Below are positions 7,781 to 16,749 of a stretch of 64,000 nucleotides of DNA, one piece after another. The DNA comes from a halophilic archaeon SHRA6. Lineage in GTDB: Archaea > Halobacteriota > Halobacteria > Halobacteriales > Haloferacaceae. Where the stretch lies: NCBI GenBank assembly GCA_005239175.1, contig SOPS01000004.1:496001-560000 (forward strand), written 5' to 3'. Under the pieces are notes generated by a model. The model was not told the DNA's origin, made no database searches, and saw only the letters and a list, made by a program, of their open reading frames with translations. Within the stretch, counting starts at the first letter, position 1, and every line of letters begins with the position of its first letter. The translations under genes were made by a program, and so were the position numbers.

Positions 7781-7952
7781 CAGGATAAAAACGTTTGGTA
7801 CAAAAACGAGACTGTTCCGAACAGTCCGACCGAATCACGGTGAGTGCGTACCACCTCATCAACCAATTGGACAGCGATCGCCACCAACCAGTCCGTGCAA
7901 GGTTCATATATGAAACTGCAGATTGATACCAAGCGGGCGTCTCCACAACAGT

Positions 7953-8759
7953 ATGCCAACCGTTGATTCCGACGGGGTTTCGATCAGGTATACCGTCGAC
8001 GGACCGCCGGACGCACCGGCGGTCATTGCGCTCGAAGGACTGGGCTACGGCCGCTGGATGTGGCGGTTTTTTGTTTCGGATGCCACGCCCGACCTACGGG
8101 TGATTCGTCCGGATAACCGGGGAACCGGTGAATCTGACGCACCGGAAGGGCCGTACACAATCGCCGAGATGGCCGCCGACGCCGCCGCGGTCATAGACGA
8201 GCTTGGGCTCGATCAAGTGCACGTCCTCGGGGCGTCAATGGGTGGAATGGTCGCACAACGACTTGCCCATGAGGACGATCGCGTCGAAACACTAACGCTG
8301 CTTTGTACGTCACCTGGCGGCGATCGAGCGACACCAACGCCCGAAGACGTGCTTGAACATATTTTTTCTGTGCCTCCGGATGCGACCGATCGCGAGGTGA
8401 TCCGCCATCGGATGGAGCCTGCCGTCTCAGACGACTTCTACAGTCAGGAGCCAGACCTCGTCGAATCGATCGTCGACGCTCGTCTCGAAAGTGACGCCGA
8501 ACCCGACGCACGGCAGGCTCAGGCGGCTGCGGTCGAAACGTTTGATGCCACCCACTGGGCGGCCGATCTGACGATGCCAGCCCTCGTGGTTCACGGTACG
8601 GCTGACCGGGTCCTTCCGTTCGAAAACGGCGAACTCCTCGCAGAAGTGCTGCCGAACGCAACCTTCGTGCCGATCGAAGACGGACACCACCTCTTTTTTA
8701 TCGAGAATCGAGATCAGGTGAACGACCGAATACTGACGTTTATCCATGAACATGTCTGA
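7953..8759 (+). CDS. Alpha/beta hydrolase
   Basis: The 268-residue alpha/beta-hydrolase has nucleophile elbow GASMGG, the acid Asp in VVHGTADRVLP and catalytic His in EDGHHLFFIEN near the C-terminus. The oxyanion-hole region near ALEGLGYGRWMW is typical of 3-oxoadipate enol-lactonase-like or esterase-like members, but no substrate can be assigned. The ATG at 7953 is chosen over an in-frame TTG at 7923 because the conserved fold begins immediately after MPTVDSDG. The stop overlaps the start of the acyl-CoA synthetase gene, so the two are translationally coupled and probably work on the same carboxylic acid or ester. Confidence 0.85.
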   Translation: MPTVDSDGVSIRYTVDGPPDAPAVIALEGLGYGRWMWRFFVSDATPDLRVIRPDNRGTGESDAPEGPYTIAEMAADAAAVIDELGLDQVHVLGASMGGMVAQRLAHEDDRVETLTLLCTSPGGDRATPTPEDVLEHIFSVPPDATDREVIRHRMEPAVSDDFYSQEPDLVESIVDARLESDAEPDARQAQAAAVETFDATHWAADLTMPALVVHGTADRVLPFENGELLAEVLPNATFVPIEDGHHLFFIENRDQVNDRILTFIHEHV

Positions 8760-10335
8760 AGAATCAACATTCCGAACGGACCCGCGCCCACATCCACATG
8801 CCGATCGCGGCTACGACTGGGTCGGAAATCTCTCTGGCCGCCGAGCAGCGCTTTCACCCGATCGAGTGGCGATAAAACACGGAGAAACGGGACAGACAGT
8901 CAGCTACGAAGAGCTTGATGTGCGGGCGAATCAGACCGCGAGATATCTTCGTGATCGCGGCGTCGAAAAGGGCGATCGGGTTGCGGTGGTGTCGCGAAAT
9001 CGATTTGAACTGTTGGATCTGTTCTTTGGGACCGCTAAGCTTGGAGCAATATTGGCACCCCTCTCACACCGTCTGGCCGAACGAGAGCTTGCGGCAGTGT
9101 TCAGTGACGTGGACCCACAGCTGTTGCTCGTGGAAACGCCCTTTGTCGGCGACTCGATCGATGCAATCGAGCGAGCCGACGCAGAGCCGGCGGTCCGATC
9201 GATCCCGAGTGACGGCGACAACGAGTGGACACCGTACACTGACGAACTGCCGAGCGATGGGTCGCCGATTGATCGTCCGGCAATTTCGCCCGCGGACCCC
9301 CACATGTTTTTACATACCGGTGGGTCGACGGGGACGCCCAAAGAGACCGTGCTCAGCCACGGCGCGATCAACGCGAACTCGTTCAATACGATTACCGCGT
9401 GGGGACTCCGAGAAGACGACGTGACGCCGCTTTTGTTCCCGATGTTCCACACCGGTGGGTGGAATGTGATAACCATCCCGTTCATCCACATGGGCGCGAC
9501 GCTCCTCATCAGCCCAGAGGTCAATCCAGGGAGGGTGTTAGATAACATCGAATCGGAGCGATCGACGGTCCTCGTGGGTGTGCCGGCGGTGCTCCGGATG
9601 ATGGCTCACCACGATCGATGGGACGAAACAGATCTCTCGTCGCTGCGGTTCGTCAAAAGCGGCGGCGGCCCCTGTCGGGATGCAGTGATCTCCGCGTGGC
9701 GCGATCGCGGCGTCGAGTTCTCGCAGGGCTACGGACTCACCGAGTGTGGGCCGAATAACTTCGCGATGCCCGATGCGTTTCCAGAAGTAAAGACCGAAAG
9801 CGTCGGCGTGCCTGTCCTCGGTGTTGACGCGCGGATCGTCGACGGCGACGGCGAGGCGGTCGAACCCGGTAAGATCGGCGAACTTGAACTCGCGGGGCCA
9901 GCCGCGGCCGATCGATACTGGAACAACGAAACTGAGACCGCAGAAACCTTCGGCGAGTGGGTCTCGACGGGTGATCTCGCCCGCGTCGACGCAGATGGCT
10001 TCTACCACATCGAGGGGCGAAAAAAGAACATGTTCATCTCGGGCGGTGAGAACGTCTATCCTCCGCAGGTGGAGGATGCGATCGCCGATCACCCCAAAGT
10101 TGAGGAGGTCGTCGTGATTGGAATCCCAGACGACCGATGGGGAACCGTCGGGAAGGCAGTCGTCGAAGGCGACGAGTCGCTGACACTCGACGAACTCAAA
10201 TCGCACCTCGCGTCACGAATCGCTCGCTACGCCATCCCGAAGCAACTCGCGTTCGTCGACGAAATGCCGATGAGCGGGCCGTCGAAGATCGATCGGACCG
10301 CAATTTCCGATCGCTTCGGCGCTGAGAACTCCTGA
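8746..10335 (+). CDS. AMP-forming acyl-CoA synthetase (class I adenylate-forming enzyme)
   Basis: Activates a carboxylic acid to acyl-CoA through an acyl-AMP. Over 529 residues all ANL motifs are present in order: P-loop HTGGSTGTPKETVLSH, A5 QGYGLTECGPN, A7 STGDLARVDADGFYHIEGR, A8 hinge ISGGENVYPPQVE, and the C-terminal catalytic lysine in GPSKIDR. It resembles medium/long-chain or phenylacetate/benzoate-type ligases of the FadD/MenE group; the substrate is not readable. ATGs at 8746 and 8752 are both possible; either overlaps the hydrolase gene by 8-14 bp. Confidence 0.93.
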   Translation: MNMSEESTFRTDPRPHPHADRGYDWVGNLSGRRAALSPDRVAIKHGETGQTVSYEELDVRANQTARYLRDRGVEKGDRVAVVSRNRFELLDLFFGTAKLGAILAPLSHRLAERELAAVFSDVDPQLLLVETPFVGDSIDAIERADAEPAVRSIPSDGDNEWTPYTDELPSDGSPIDRPAISPADPHMFLHTGGSTGTPKETVLSHGAINANSFNTITAWGLREDDVTPLLFPMFHTGGWNVITIPFIHMGATLLISPEVNPGRVLDNIESERSTVLVGVPAVLRMMAHHDRWDETDLSSLRFVKSGGGPCRDAVISAWRDRGVEFSQGYGLTECGPNNFAMPDAFPEVKTESVGVPVLGVDARIVDGDGEAVEPGKIGELELAGPAAADRYWNNETETAETFGEWVSTGDLARVDADGFYHIEGRKKNMFISGGENVYPPQVEDAIADHPKVEEVVVIGIPDDRWGTVGKAVVEGDESLTLDELKSHLASRIARYAIPKQLAFVDEMPMSGPSKIDRTAISDRFGAENS

Positions 10336-10415
10336 GCGCCTAACACAGAGCTGTGTGCAGCGTACGTCTGCACGATCGCCACAACACTTACAACCCGTGA
10401 TTCAAATCATTGTTC

Positions 10416-11132
10416 ATGATTGATATCACGATGGACATGGAGCAGTTTGACTGTCCGTTCATCGACACCACCGCAGATCACGACGTTGCCTTCTCGTCGA
10501 TCAACTGGCAACTCGATACAGCCGCCGAGCAGCTCGAAACGCGGATGATTGTCGAATCGCCCGACTGCTGGGAGCTCGACGCTGGGCTTACCGACCTCCG
10601 AGAGCACCCTAATATGACAGATTATAAGCAATTTTCGAAACAGGACGGGACGGCGGTGATTCGGACGACGATCGAAGAGACCAACGCGATGTCGACGATT
10701 ACGGATCACGGCGGGTACATTACCGGGCCGTTCCACATCGAAGACGGCTCAGAACGGTGGCAGGTTGGGTTCGACGACGAGCAAACCGCCCAGGATGCGG
10801 TTGTCGCGTTGGAGAAGGGAAACGAGTTCGACATTGAGCGACGATCCGATGTCGAACTCGATCAGTTATTCGACATTATGCGGCATGCAGACGCAGCCAC
10901 AACGCTGTTAGATGCCTGCAGAACCCTCTCTGCGGTCGAAGAGGACACACTCACCACTGCGGCCGAAGCCGGCTATTTCGAGTCACCACGGAAGGCGACA
11001 CTTTCGACGCTTGCCGACGAATTCGATGTCTCGACCGCTGCGGTCTCGAAAAATATGCGCCGTGGTGAAAAGAAACTCCTGCGGAGTGTAGTAACGGCAC
11101 TCGAGTCACTGGAGTCAGGGACAGACGAGTAA
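10416..11132 (+). CDS. HTH-10 (bacterio-opsin activator-type) transcriptional regulator
   Basis: The 238-residue protein ends in a helix-turn-helix of the HTH_10 family (PF04967), seen as LTTAAEAGYFESPRKATLSTLADEFDVS followed by TAAVSKNMRRGEKKLL. The N-terminal about 150 residues form a haloarchaeal sensor-like domain containing WQVGFDDEQTA. Relatives regulate diverse haloarchaeal genes; Bat regulates bacteriorhodopsin. Start at ATG 10416 rather than the in-frame TTG at 10410, behind an ACTTACAAC element. It lies between the hydrolase/ligase pair and the large ABC operon, all rightward, and is the obvious candidate to control one of them. Confidence 0.88.
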   Translation: MIDITMDMEQFDCPFIDTTADHDVAFSSINWQLDTAAEQLETRMIVESPDCWELDAGLTDLREHPNMTDYKQFSKQDGTAVIRTTIEETNAMSTITDHGGYITGPFHIEDGSERWQVGFDDEQTAQDAVVALEKGNEFDIERRSDVELDQLFDIMRHADAATTLLDACRTLSAVEEDTLTTAAEAGYFESPRKATLSTLADEFDVSTAAVSKNMRRGEKKLLRSVVTALESLESGTDE

Positions 11133-11281
11133 TTCGGGAGCGTCCACCGTACGTCACTGAGAATAGCGGGACGCGATGGCGATTTTACACATCGTACAGT
11201 CACCCATTGCATGGAAGGGACAGCAGATAGGTTATGATATTAACCGCGTAGCCTATGGCAATCGCCTATCGTCAAACATGT

Positions 11282-12739
11282 ATGCGAGAGAAAAACACAC
11301 GACGACGGTATCTACAGGCCATCGGGACGGCCGGAACGATTGGAATTGCAGGCTTCGCCGGCTGTACCGGCGGTAACGGGAATGGCAACGGAGACTCTGA
11401 AGATAATGGCGAATCCGGGAATGGCAACGGCGACTCAGACGGGAACGGCGACTCTGACGGTAACGGCGACTCCGATTCGACAGATGACAGTGGGCTTCCG
11501 AGCGGTACTCTCACGATCGGCGTATTGCAGCCGCTCACCGGCGATCTCGAATACTACGGCCTACAGTCACTGTGGGGATTCCTTTCTGGGCTGGCGTACA
11601 AGGTGGACCAGGAGCCGCTTGCGGTGGAGTCGGCGGGCACAGAAACGATCGAAGCAGACGAGTTGACGATCGAACTCCGTATCGAAGATTCACAGTTCGA
11701 CGCAGATCAGGCCCAGTCGGTGGCGACGGACCTCGTCGAGGATGTCGGCGTCGACTTGCTGTTCGGAACAGCCTCCTCAGGTGCTGCCCGCCGAGTGATC
11801 GAGACAGTCGCGATCCCCTCAAGTACGCCGTTCATCGCAGGCCCTGCGGCAGCCTCGGATTTCACAGCCGATTCAGACACCTGTAGCGAGTTCGTGTTCC
11901 GGGCGAGCGAAAACACGGTCATGGACGCCAGATCAGGCGGACGCTATGTTGCCCAGGAAACCGATGTCGAACGGGTGTACATCATGGCTGCGGACTACTC
12001 GTTCGGTCAAGCAGTCGCCGCAAACTATCGAACCGTTCTCGAGGCCGAAGGGGTAGAGGTCGTTGGCGAGCAGTTTGTTCCCCAAGGCTACTCGGAGTTT
12101 GAAGGATTATTCGAGAACGCCGTCGAAGCCGATGCGGATGCCGTGATCGGCGGCTTCACCGTTGCGACGTTGCCGCAGTTCCTCAGCGTCGGACTCGAAG
12201 GCGGCTACGACCTCCGGATGTTCGGCGGCTTCGCGACACAGATTAGCGTCAACGCGATCGGAGGCGTCGCCGAACGGGTCCTCGGCGAGGATCTGACCGA
12301 ACAGGACCTCAAAGACGCCAAACTCGGGCCGTTTACGACCCGATATCACTGGAACCAGTACGACAACCCGATCAACGACGCCTTTGTGGAGATGTACACC
12401 GATGCGTATGGGGTCGTGCCGGACCTGTTTACCTCCGGAACGTTCGCTGCTGCGTCCTCCGTCGTTCAGGCCGCCGAATCGAGCGGTTCGACCGATGGCG
12501 CCGATCTCGCGGCCGCCATGCGTGGCATGACGATCGCAGAGACGCCGAAGGGAACGGACGCGTACGTCTACCAGGAGTACAACAACCAGGCGCGCTCGGA
12601 GATGACTGTCGCGTACCCAGTTCCGAATACCGAGGACAACTGGGATGCGGCACTCATGCCCGGAGAGCCAGTCGCTCGAATCGGCATGGACGAGGTAACG
12701 CTCCCAGCAGACGACGACGATATGGACTGCTCATTATAA
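11282..12739 (+). CDS. Branched-chain-amino-acid-type ABC transporter substrate-binding lipoprotein (LivJ/LivK-like)
   Basis: Periplasmic-binding-protein-type receptor of the Leu/Ile/Val (type I) family. The N-terminus has a twin-arginine signal (NTRRRYLQ), hydrophobic core and lipobox GFAGC, so it should be Tat-exported and lipid-anchored. A low-complexity Gly/Asn/Asp/Ser tether of about 40 residues follows. The mature domain starts TLTIGVLQPLTGDLEYYG, the family's first strand, and has LLFGTASSGAARR and YFSGxxD-like DYSFGQAVAANY elements. I prefer ATG 11282, which puts the Arg pair at residues 6-8; an upstream in-frame ATG at 11255 adds nine residues. First gene of a six-gene operon; its TAA abuts the next ATG. 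Ligands of this family range from amino acids to aromatic and dicarboxylic acids and amides. Confidence 0.9.
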   Translation: MREKNTRRRYLQAIGTAGTIGIAGFAGCTGGNGNGNGDSEDNGESGNGNGDSDGNGDSDGNGDSDSTDDSGLPSGTLTIGVLQPLTGDLEYYGLQSLWGFLSGLAYKVDQEPLAVESAGTETIEADELTIELRIEDSQFDADQAQSVATDLVEDVGVDLLFGTASSGAARRVIETVAIPSSTPFIAGPAAASDFTADSDTCSEFVFRASENTVMDARSGGRYVAQETDVERVYIMAADYSFGQAVAANYRTVLEAEGVEVVGEQFVPQGYSEFEGLFENAVEADADAVIGGFTVATLPQFLSVGLEGGYDLRMFGGFATQISVNAIGGVAERVLGEDLTEQDLKDAKLGPFTTRYHWNQYDNPINDAFVEMYTDAYGVVPDLFTSGTFAAASSVVQAAESSGSTDGADLAAAMRGMTIAETPKGTDAYVYQEYNNQARSEMTVAYPVPNTEDNWDAALMPGEPVARIGMDEVTLPADDDDMDCSL

Positions 12740-13522
12740 ATGGTACTCCGAACGACCGGCTTGACGAAGCACTTCGGCGGACTCACCGCGATCGACGAGG
12801 TTACCTTCGAACTTGCTGGCGACGAGTGCTGCTCGCTGATCGGACCGAACGGCGCCGGGAAAACCACGTTTTTCAATCTACTGACCGGCACGCTCGCTCC
12901 CTCCGAAGGACGTGTGGAGTTCAAAACTGCTGGAGAGTGGCGTGATTTGACGGACGCCCAGACGCACGAGACCGCGCAGGCAGGCATCCACCGATCGTAT
13001 CAGATCTCCAATCTCTTCCCGACGTCGTCGGTGCTCGAAAATGTGCGGATCGCCGCACAGGCACACGGCTCCGATTCGTGGAAGCTCTGGCAGAACGCCG
13101 AGAACCTCACTCAATACACCGAAGAAGCGTACCGTATCCTCGATCGGGTCGGGCTCGAAGACGACGCTCACTCGACGGCCGCGGCATTGAGCCACGGGAA
13201 TAAGCGGAATCTCGAGGTCGCGATCGCACTCGCCGGTGACCCAGACGTGCTGTTGCTCGATGAGCCAACCTCAGGGGTCTCGACAGACGGAATCGAAGAC
13301 GTGATCGGTGTAATCGACGACGTCGCCGAGGATCACGCAATTCTGTTGGTCGAACACAATATGGACGTCGTCATGGAGGTGTCCGATCGAATTGCGGTGT
13401 TACATCAGGGGCAACTGATCGCCAACGACCAGCCGGATGCTGTGAGAGACGATCCAGCCGTGCAGGAAGCGTATCTTGGCGGGTATGCGGGCGGCGAAAC
13501 CGGCCGTGGAGGTGCCGCATGA
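12740..13522 (+). CDS. ABC transporter ATP-binding protein, LivG-like
   Basis: Nucleotide-binding subunit of the importer. The 260-residue protein has Walker A GPNGAGKTT, a signature segment ALSHGNKRNLEVAIAL (LSHGNKR in place of the LSGGQQR consensus, as is common in LivG), Walker B VLLLDEPTSGV and switch His in LVEHNMDVV. It begins on the base after the LivJ-like stop and overlaps livF by 4 bp (ATGA), which indicates tight translational coupling. Confidence 0.93.
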   Translation: MVLRTTGLTKHFGGLTAIDEVTFELAGDECCSLIGPNGAGKTTFFNLLTGTLAPSEGRVEFKTAGEWRDLTDAQTHETAQAGIHRSYQISNLFPTSSVLENVRIAAQAHGSDSWKLWQNAENLTQYTEEAYRILDRVGLEDDAHSTAAALSHGNKRNLEVAIALAGDPDVLLLDEPTSGVSTDGIEDVIGVIDDVAEDHAILLVEHNMDVVMEVSDRIAVLHQGQLIANDQPDAVRDDPAVQEAYLGGYAGGETGRGGAA

Positions 13523-14217
13523 CGCTGCTACGGCTCGATAACGTTCACGCGTCTTATGGACAGAGCACGGTCCTGCAGGGCGTCTCCCTTGAGATCGAGG
13601 CTGGCGAGGTCGTCGCACTAATCGGCCGAAACGGTGTCGGCAAAACCACGACGATTCGATCGATCCTCGGGCTCACCCCACCCAGTTCGGGAACGGTCCA
13701 GTTCCGCGACGGCGACATCACGGGAATGGAAACACACGACATCGCCCAGCGAGGGATCGGGTGGGTTCCCGAAGATCGTCGGATGTTTTCGAACTTAACC
13801 GTAGACGAGAACATTCGGATCGCCACGCCGAATCCGGCGAACGTCCCCGACGCATTCGAAACCGCGTACTCGACGTTTCCGGAACTTACCGAACACCGCA
13901 AAAAGCCAGCGGGCGACCTCTCTGGTGGCCAACAGCAGATGGTTGCGATCGCCCGCGGACTCGTCGGTGATAACGACCTGTTGTTGGTTGACGAACCGTC
14001 TGAGGGATTGGCACCGCTCATTGTCGACGCCGTGGCTGAAGCGATCGAAACCGTCAGTCAGGAGGCCACCGTCCTCCTCGTTGAACAGAACTTCCCGCTC
14101 GCCATGGAGCTTGCAGATCGGTACTACCTCCTCGCTCACGGCACCGTTGTCGATAGTGGTTCAACCGAAGGCGTCTCCCGAGATGACGAGATGATACGGA
14201 GGCACCTCTCGGCATGA
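13519..14217 (+). CDS. ABC transporter ATP-binding protein, LivF-like
   Basis: Second nucleotide-binding subunit, pairing with the LivG-like protein. The 232-residue length is normal. Walker A is GRNGVGKTT, the signature DLSGGQQQM, Walker B LLLVDEPSEGLAP and the H-loop position is Gln (LVEQNF), as usual for LivF. The segment GIGWVPEDRRMFSNLTV is the LivF hallmark (YVPEgR). It overlaps both neighbours by 4 bp. Confidence 0.94.
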   Translation: MTLLRLDNVHASYGQSTVLQGVSLEIEAGEVVALIGRNGVGKTTTIRSILGLTPPSSGTVQFRDGDITGMETHDIAQRGIGWVPEDRRMFSNLTVDENIRIATPNPANVPDAFETAYSTFPELTEHRKKPAGDLSGGQQQMVAIARGLVGDNDLLLVDEPSEGLAPLIVDAVAEAIETVSQEATVLLVEQNFPLAMELADRYYLLAHGTVVDSGSTEGVSRDDEMIRRHLSA

Positions 14218-15239
14218 TCGCAGACGTTACCGCGCTCTCAACGGCTATTGGATTGACTCAGCTCCCACTGTTAACAGACGTCACCATCGGGATCGCTCGA
14301 GTCGTGCTTGACGGTCTCTCGAAGGCAGCGTTGTTCGTCCTGATCGCGAGCGGATTGAGCCTCATTTTCGGGCTCATGGGAATCCTCAACTTTGCGCACG
14401 GGTCGCTGACGATGATCGGCGCATACCTCGGCGGCGTCGTGATGGTCGTGACCGTCACGAGCGACACCGCCGGGCCGACACGACTGCTGTTGTTTTTCCT
14501 CGCGATCGCGGCGGTTTTTGGCGCGTTAACCGCCTTCGGGGCAGCGATGGAACGAACGATAATCCGGCCGATTTACGACCGCGCCCCGCTGTTTCAGATC
14601 CTGTTGACATTTGGGGTCGTGCTGGTGTTAGACGAACTCGTCCGGATCATCGTCGAGTTCCGCGGGCTGCAACCACAAAGCGACTGGCAGGCGGCGATCG
14701 GGACCGCACCGGACAGCCTCTCAACGTGGTACGATGTCGCTGGGGTGAGTATCCGGGGACTGTATCTGTTTGAGATTGCGATCGGTGCCGCAGTTGTCGC
14801 GGCGATCTATCTGTTTCTCACACGGACACGATACGGCTTGTACATCCGCGCGGGAAGCGAGGATCCCGAGATGACACAGGCGCTTGGCATCGACATCCGA
14901 CGAGCATTCACCGTTGTCTTCGGGATCGGCGCCGGGCTGGCCGGCGTCGCCGGCGTGATGCTCATGTGGGATCCGAGGTACGGCGCATCGGTTCCGCTCG
15001 GGGTCGAGACGCTGCTCATCGGGTTCATTGTCGTGATTATTGGCGGGCTCGGCTCGTTCAAAGGGACGGTGGTCGCCTCACTGCTCGCCGGCGGCACCGA
15101 CGCGACAATGACGTGGGTGTTCCAAAACCACGTCCCGTTCCCCGGACTTCCAGAGATGGTGCTTTTCGTCGTCCTCGTTGGGGTACTAATCGTCAGACCA
15201 CAGGGATTGTTCGGGCTTGCGGAGGTGGGCGGCCATTAG
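14214..15239 (+). CDS. ABC transporter permease, LivH-like
   Basis: Integral membrane subunit of about eight helices and 341 residues. The family signature GLMGILNFAHGSLTMIGAYLG lies near residue 60. The cytoplasmic coupling loop contains IRAGSEDPEMTQALGIDIRR (LivH EAA-like motif), followed by MLMWDPRYGASVPLGVETLL. Overlaps livF by 4 bp and livM by 23 bp. It forms the transmembrane channel with the LivM-like subunit. Confidence 0.94.
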   Translation: MIADVTALSTAIGLTQLPLLTDVTIGIARVVLDGLSKAALFVLIASGLSLIFGLMGILNFAHGSLTMIGAYLGGVVMVVTVTSDTAGPTRLLLFFLAIAAVFGALTAFGAAMERTIIRPIYDRAPLFQILLTFGVVLVLDELVRIIVEFRGLQPQSDWQAAIGTAPDSLSTWYDVAGVSIRGLYLFEIAIGAAVVAAIYLFLTRTRYGLYIRAGSEDPEMTQALGIDIRRAFTVVFGIGAGLAGVAGVMLMWDPRYGASVPLGVETLLIGFIVVIIGGLGSFKGTVVASLLAGGTDATMTWVFQNHVPFPGLPEMVLFVVLVGVLIVRPQGLFGLAEVGGH

Positions 15240-16749
15240 CGATCCGTCCACATCGGATGACGGTTCCGATTCCGATCGGACGAGTGACGAGGCTTCGACA
15301 AACGACCCGATCACTGAATCCGAGGATCCGACAGACAACAGTAGACCTGAACACGTGGATCCGACAGACAATAGTAGTCCTGAATCCAGGGATCCGACAG
15401 CCGATCGGCGCACTGAATCTGTGGATCCAACAGACGATCGGCCCACTGAATCCGTAGACAAGACACACGATCGGCGCGGTGCACCGATCGATCGGCCAAC
15501 GAGTGCACGCGATACTGCGTTGCGGTACGCAGAGACACACATCTCACACGTCGCCGTCGTGTTCGCCTTCGTGTTGTATCCCGTCGTGTACAGCTTCCTC
15601 CTCGGAACACCACTGGGAGATGAGTTCGCGGTGTTGCTTCCACGGATTCGGACGATGATCGCCGTGCTGTATCTCGGCTTATTTGCGATGAGCTTCGACT
15701 TCATCTCGGGGTACACGGGATACCTCTCGTTCGGCCACGCGATGTTCTACGGAACAGGTGCGTATCTGGTTGTGATGGCCGCGAACGGGAAGCTGCCGAT
15801 CGTTAGCCCAGAGACACCATTCTTCGTCTTGCTCCTTGTGGCTGCAGCGCTTGCAGGTGTGCTCGCACTCGCTGTCGGTGCCGTTTCGTTCCGGCTCTCC
15901 GGAGTCTACTTCGCCATGATCACGCTCGGGTTCGCCGAGGTGTTACACGTATTCATTCAGAACTGGGACCGAGTATCTGACAACCCGCGTGATGGCGCTG
16001 CGGTCACCTCACCGGACGGCTTTGAGTTAGGTGTGCCCGGAATCGACGGACTCACGTTCGAGATCGGACGACTCGTTGGCGACAGCGTCGAGAACGCCTT
16101 CGGACTCGGGATCGACCTTTCGTCGGCAGAACTCTCATACTACCTGATCGGGGCTGTCGTTCTCGTGTGTTATTTCGCCTTACAGCGGATCATTCACTCT
16201 CCGTTTGGCCGCGTCCTGATCGCAATTCGGGAAAACGAAGAACGAGCCCGTGCAGTCGGATACCACACGTTCTTCTACAAGATGGGGGCGTTCGCGATCG
16301 CCGGCGCGTTTGCAGCGATCGCTGGCGGGCTGTACGCCGGCTACCGTCGGTCTGTCGCGCCGGAATCGACGTTCGATCTGTTCGTGACCGCCGACGCACT
16401 GCTCGCGTCAATAATCGGCGGCTTCGGCACGCTCGCGGGACCGCTATACGGACACCTCTTTCACGAGACGCTTAGTGGTATCTTGAGTACGGACTCAGAC
16501 GGACTTGCGCGGTACCTCCGCGAGACCATCCCACAGTCCGTCTTAGAGGCCGAACTCGTTGGAATAGAAGTGCTCAGGCTGGTAAACGTCCTGATCGACG
16601 GCCGTGCGGAGTTGTATCTCGGGATGATATTTATCCTGTTCGTGCTGTTTGTGCCGCGAGGCCTCCTCGGCAGTGTCCGTGATCGCCTCGGGGGAACGGT
16701 TAGCGAAGTGGTCGCGATGCGCGTCAGACAATGGAGGAAGAACCGATGA
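15217..16749 (+). CDS. ABC transporter permease, LivM-like, with repetitive acidic N-terminal extension
   Basis: Second membrane subunit. The conserved permease starts near residue 100 (HISHVAVVFAFVLYPVVYS) and has the LivM motifs SFDFISGYTGYLSFGHAMFYG, RLSGVYFAMITLGFAEV and the coupling loop AIRENEERARAVGYHTFFYK. Ahead of it lie about 95 residues without membrane segments, rich in Asp, Thr, Ser and Arg, including five 11-residue repeats (residues 37-91). The only upstream start is TTG at 15217, inside livH; the next plausible start, a GTG near 15355, would remove part of the repeats. The extension has no counterpart in typical LivM proteins and its role is unknown. The stop overlaps the next gene by 4 bp. 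Confidence 0.9.
   Translation: MRRWAAISDPSTSDDGSDSDRTSDEASTNDPITESEDPTDNSRPEHVDPTDNSSPESRDPTADRRTESVDPTDDRPTESVDKTHDRRGAPIDRPTSARDTALRYAETHISHVAVVFAFVLYPVVYSFLLGTPLGDEFAVLLPRIRTMIAVLYLGLFAMSFDFISGYTGYLSFGHAMFYGTGAYLVVMAANGKLPIVSPETPFFVLLLVAAALAGVLALAVGAVSFRLSGVYFAMITLGFAEVLHVFIQNWDRVSDNPRDGAAVTSPDGFELGVPGIDGLTFEIGRLVGDSVENAFGLGIDLSSAELSYYLIGAVVLVCYFALQRIIHSPFGRVLIAIRENEERARAVGYHTFFYKMGAFAIAGAFAAIAGGLYAGYRRSVAPESTFDLFVTADALLASIIGGFGTLAGPLYGHLFHETLSGILSTDSDGLARYLRETIPQSVLEAELVGIEVLRLVNVLIDGRAELYLGMIFILFVLFVPRGLLGSVRDRLGGTVSEVVAMRVRQWRKNR
15325..15489 (+). repeat. 33-bp coding tandem repeat (five copies) in livM
   Basis: Five successive 33-bp units beginning GATCC(G/A)ACAGAC encode DPTDNSRPEHV, DPTDNSSPESR, DPTADRRTESV, DPTDDRPTESV and a diverged DKTHDRRGAPI. 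Similarity is at DNA level and decays downstream, as in a minisatellite that has expanded inside a gene. Frame is kept because the unit is a multiple of three. Confidence 0.85.
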
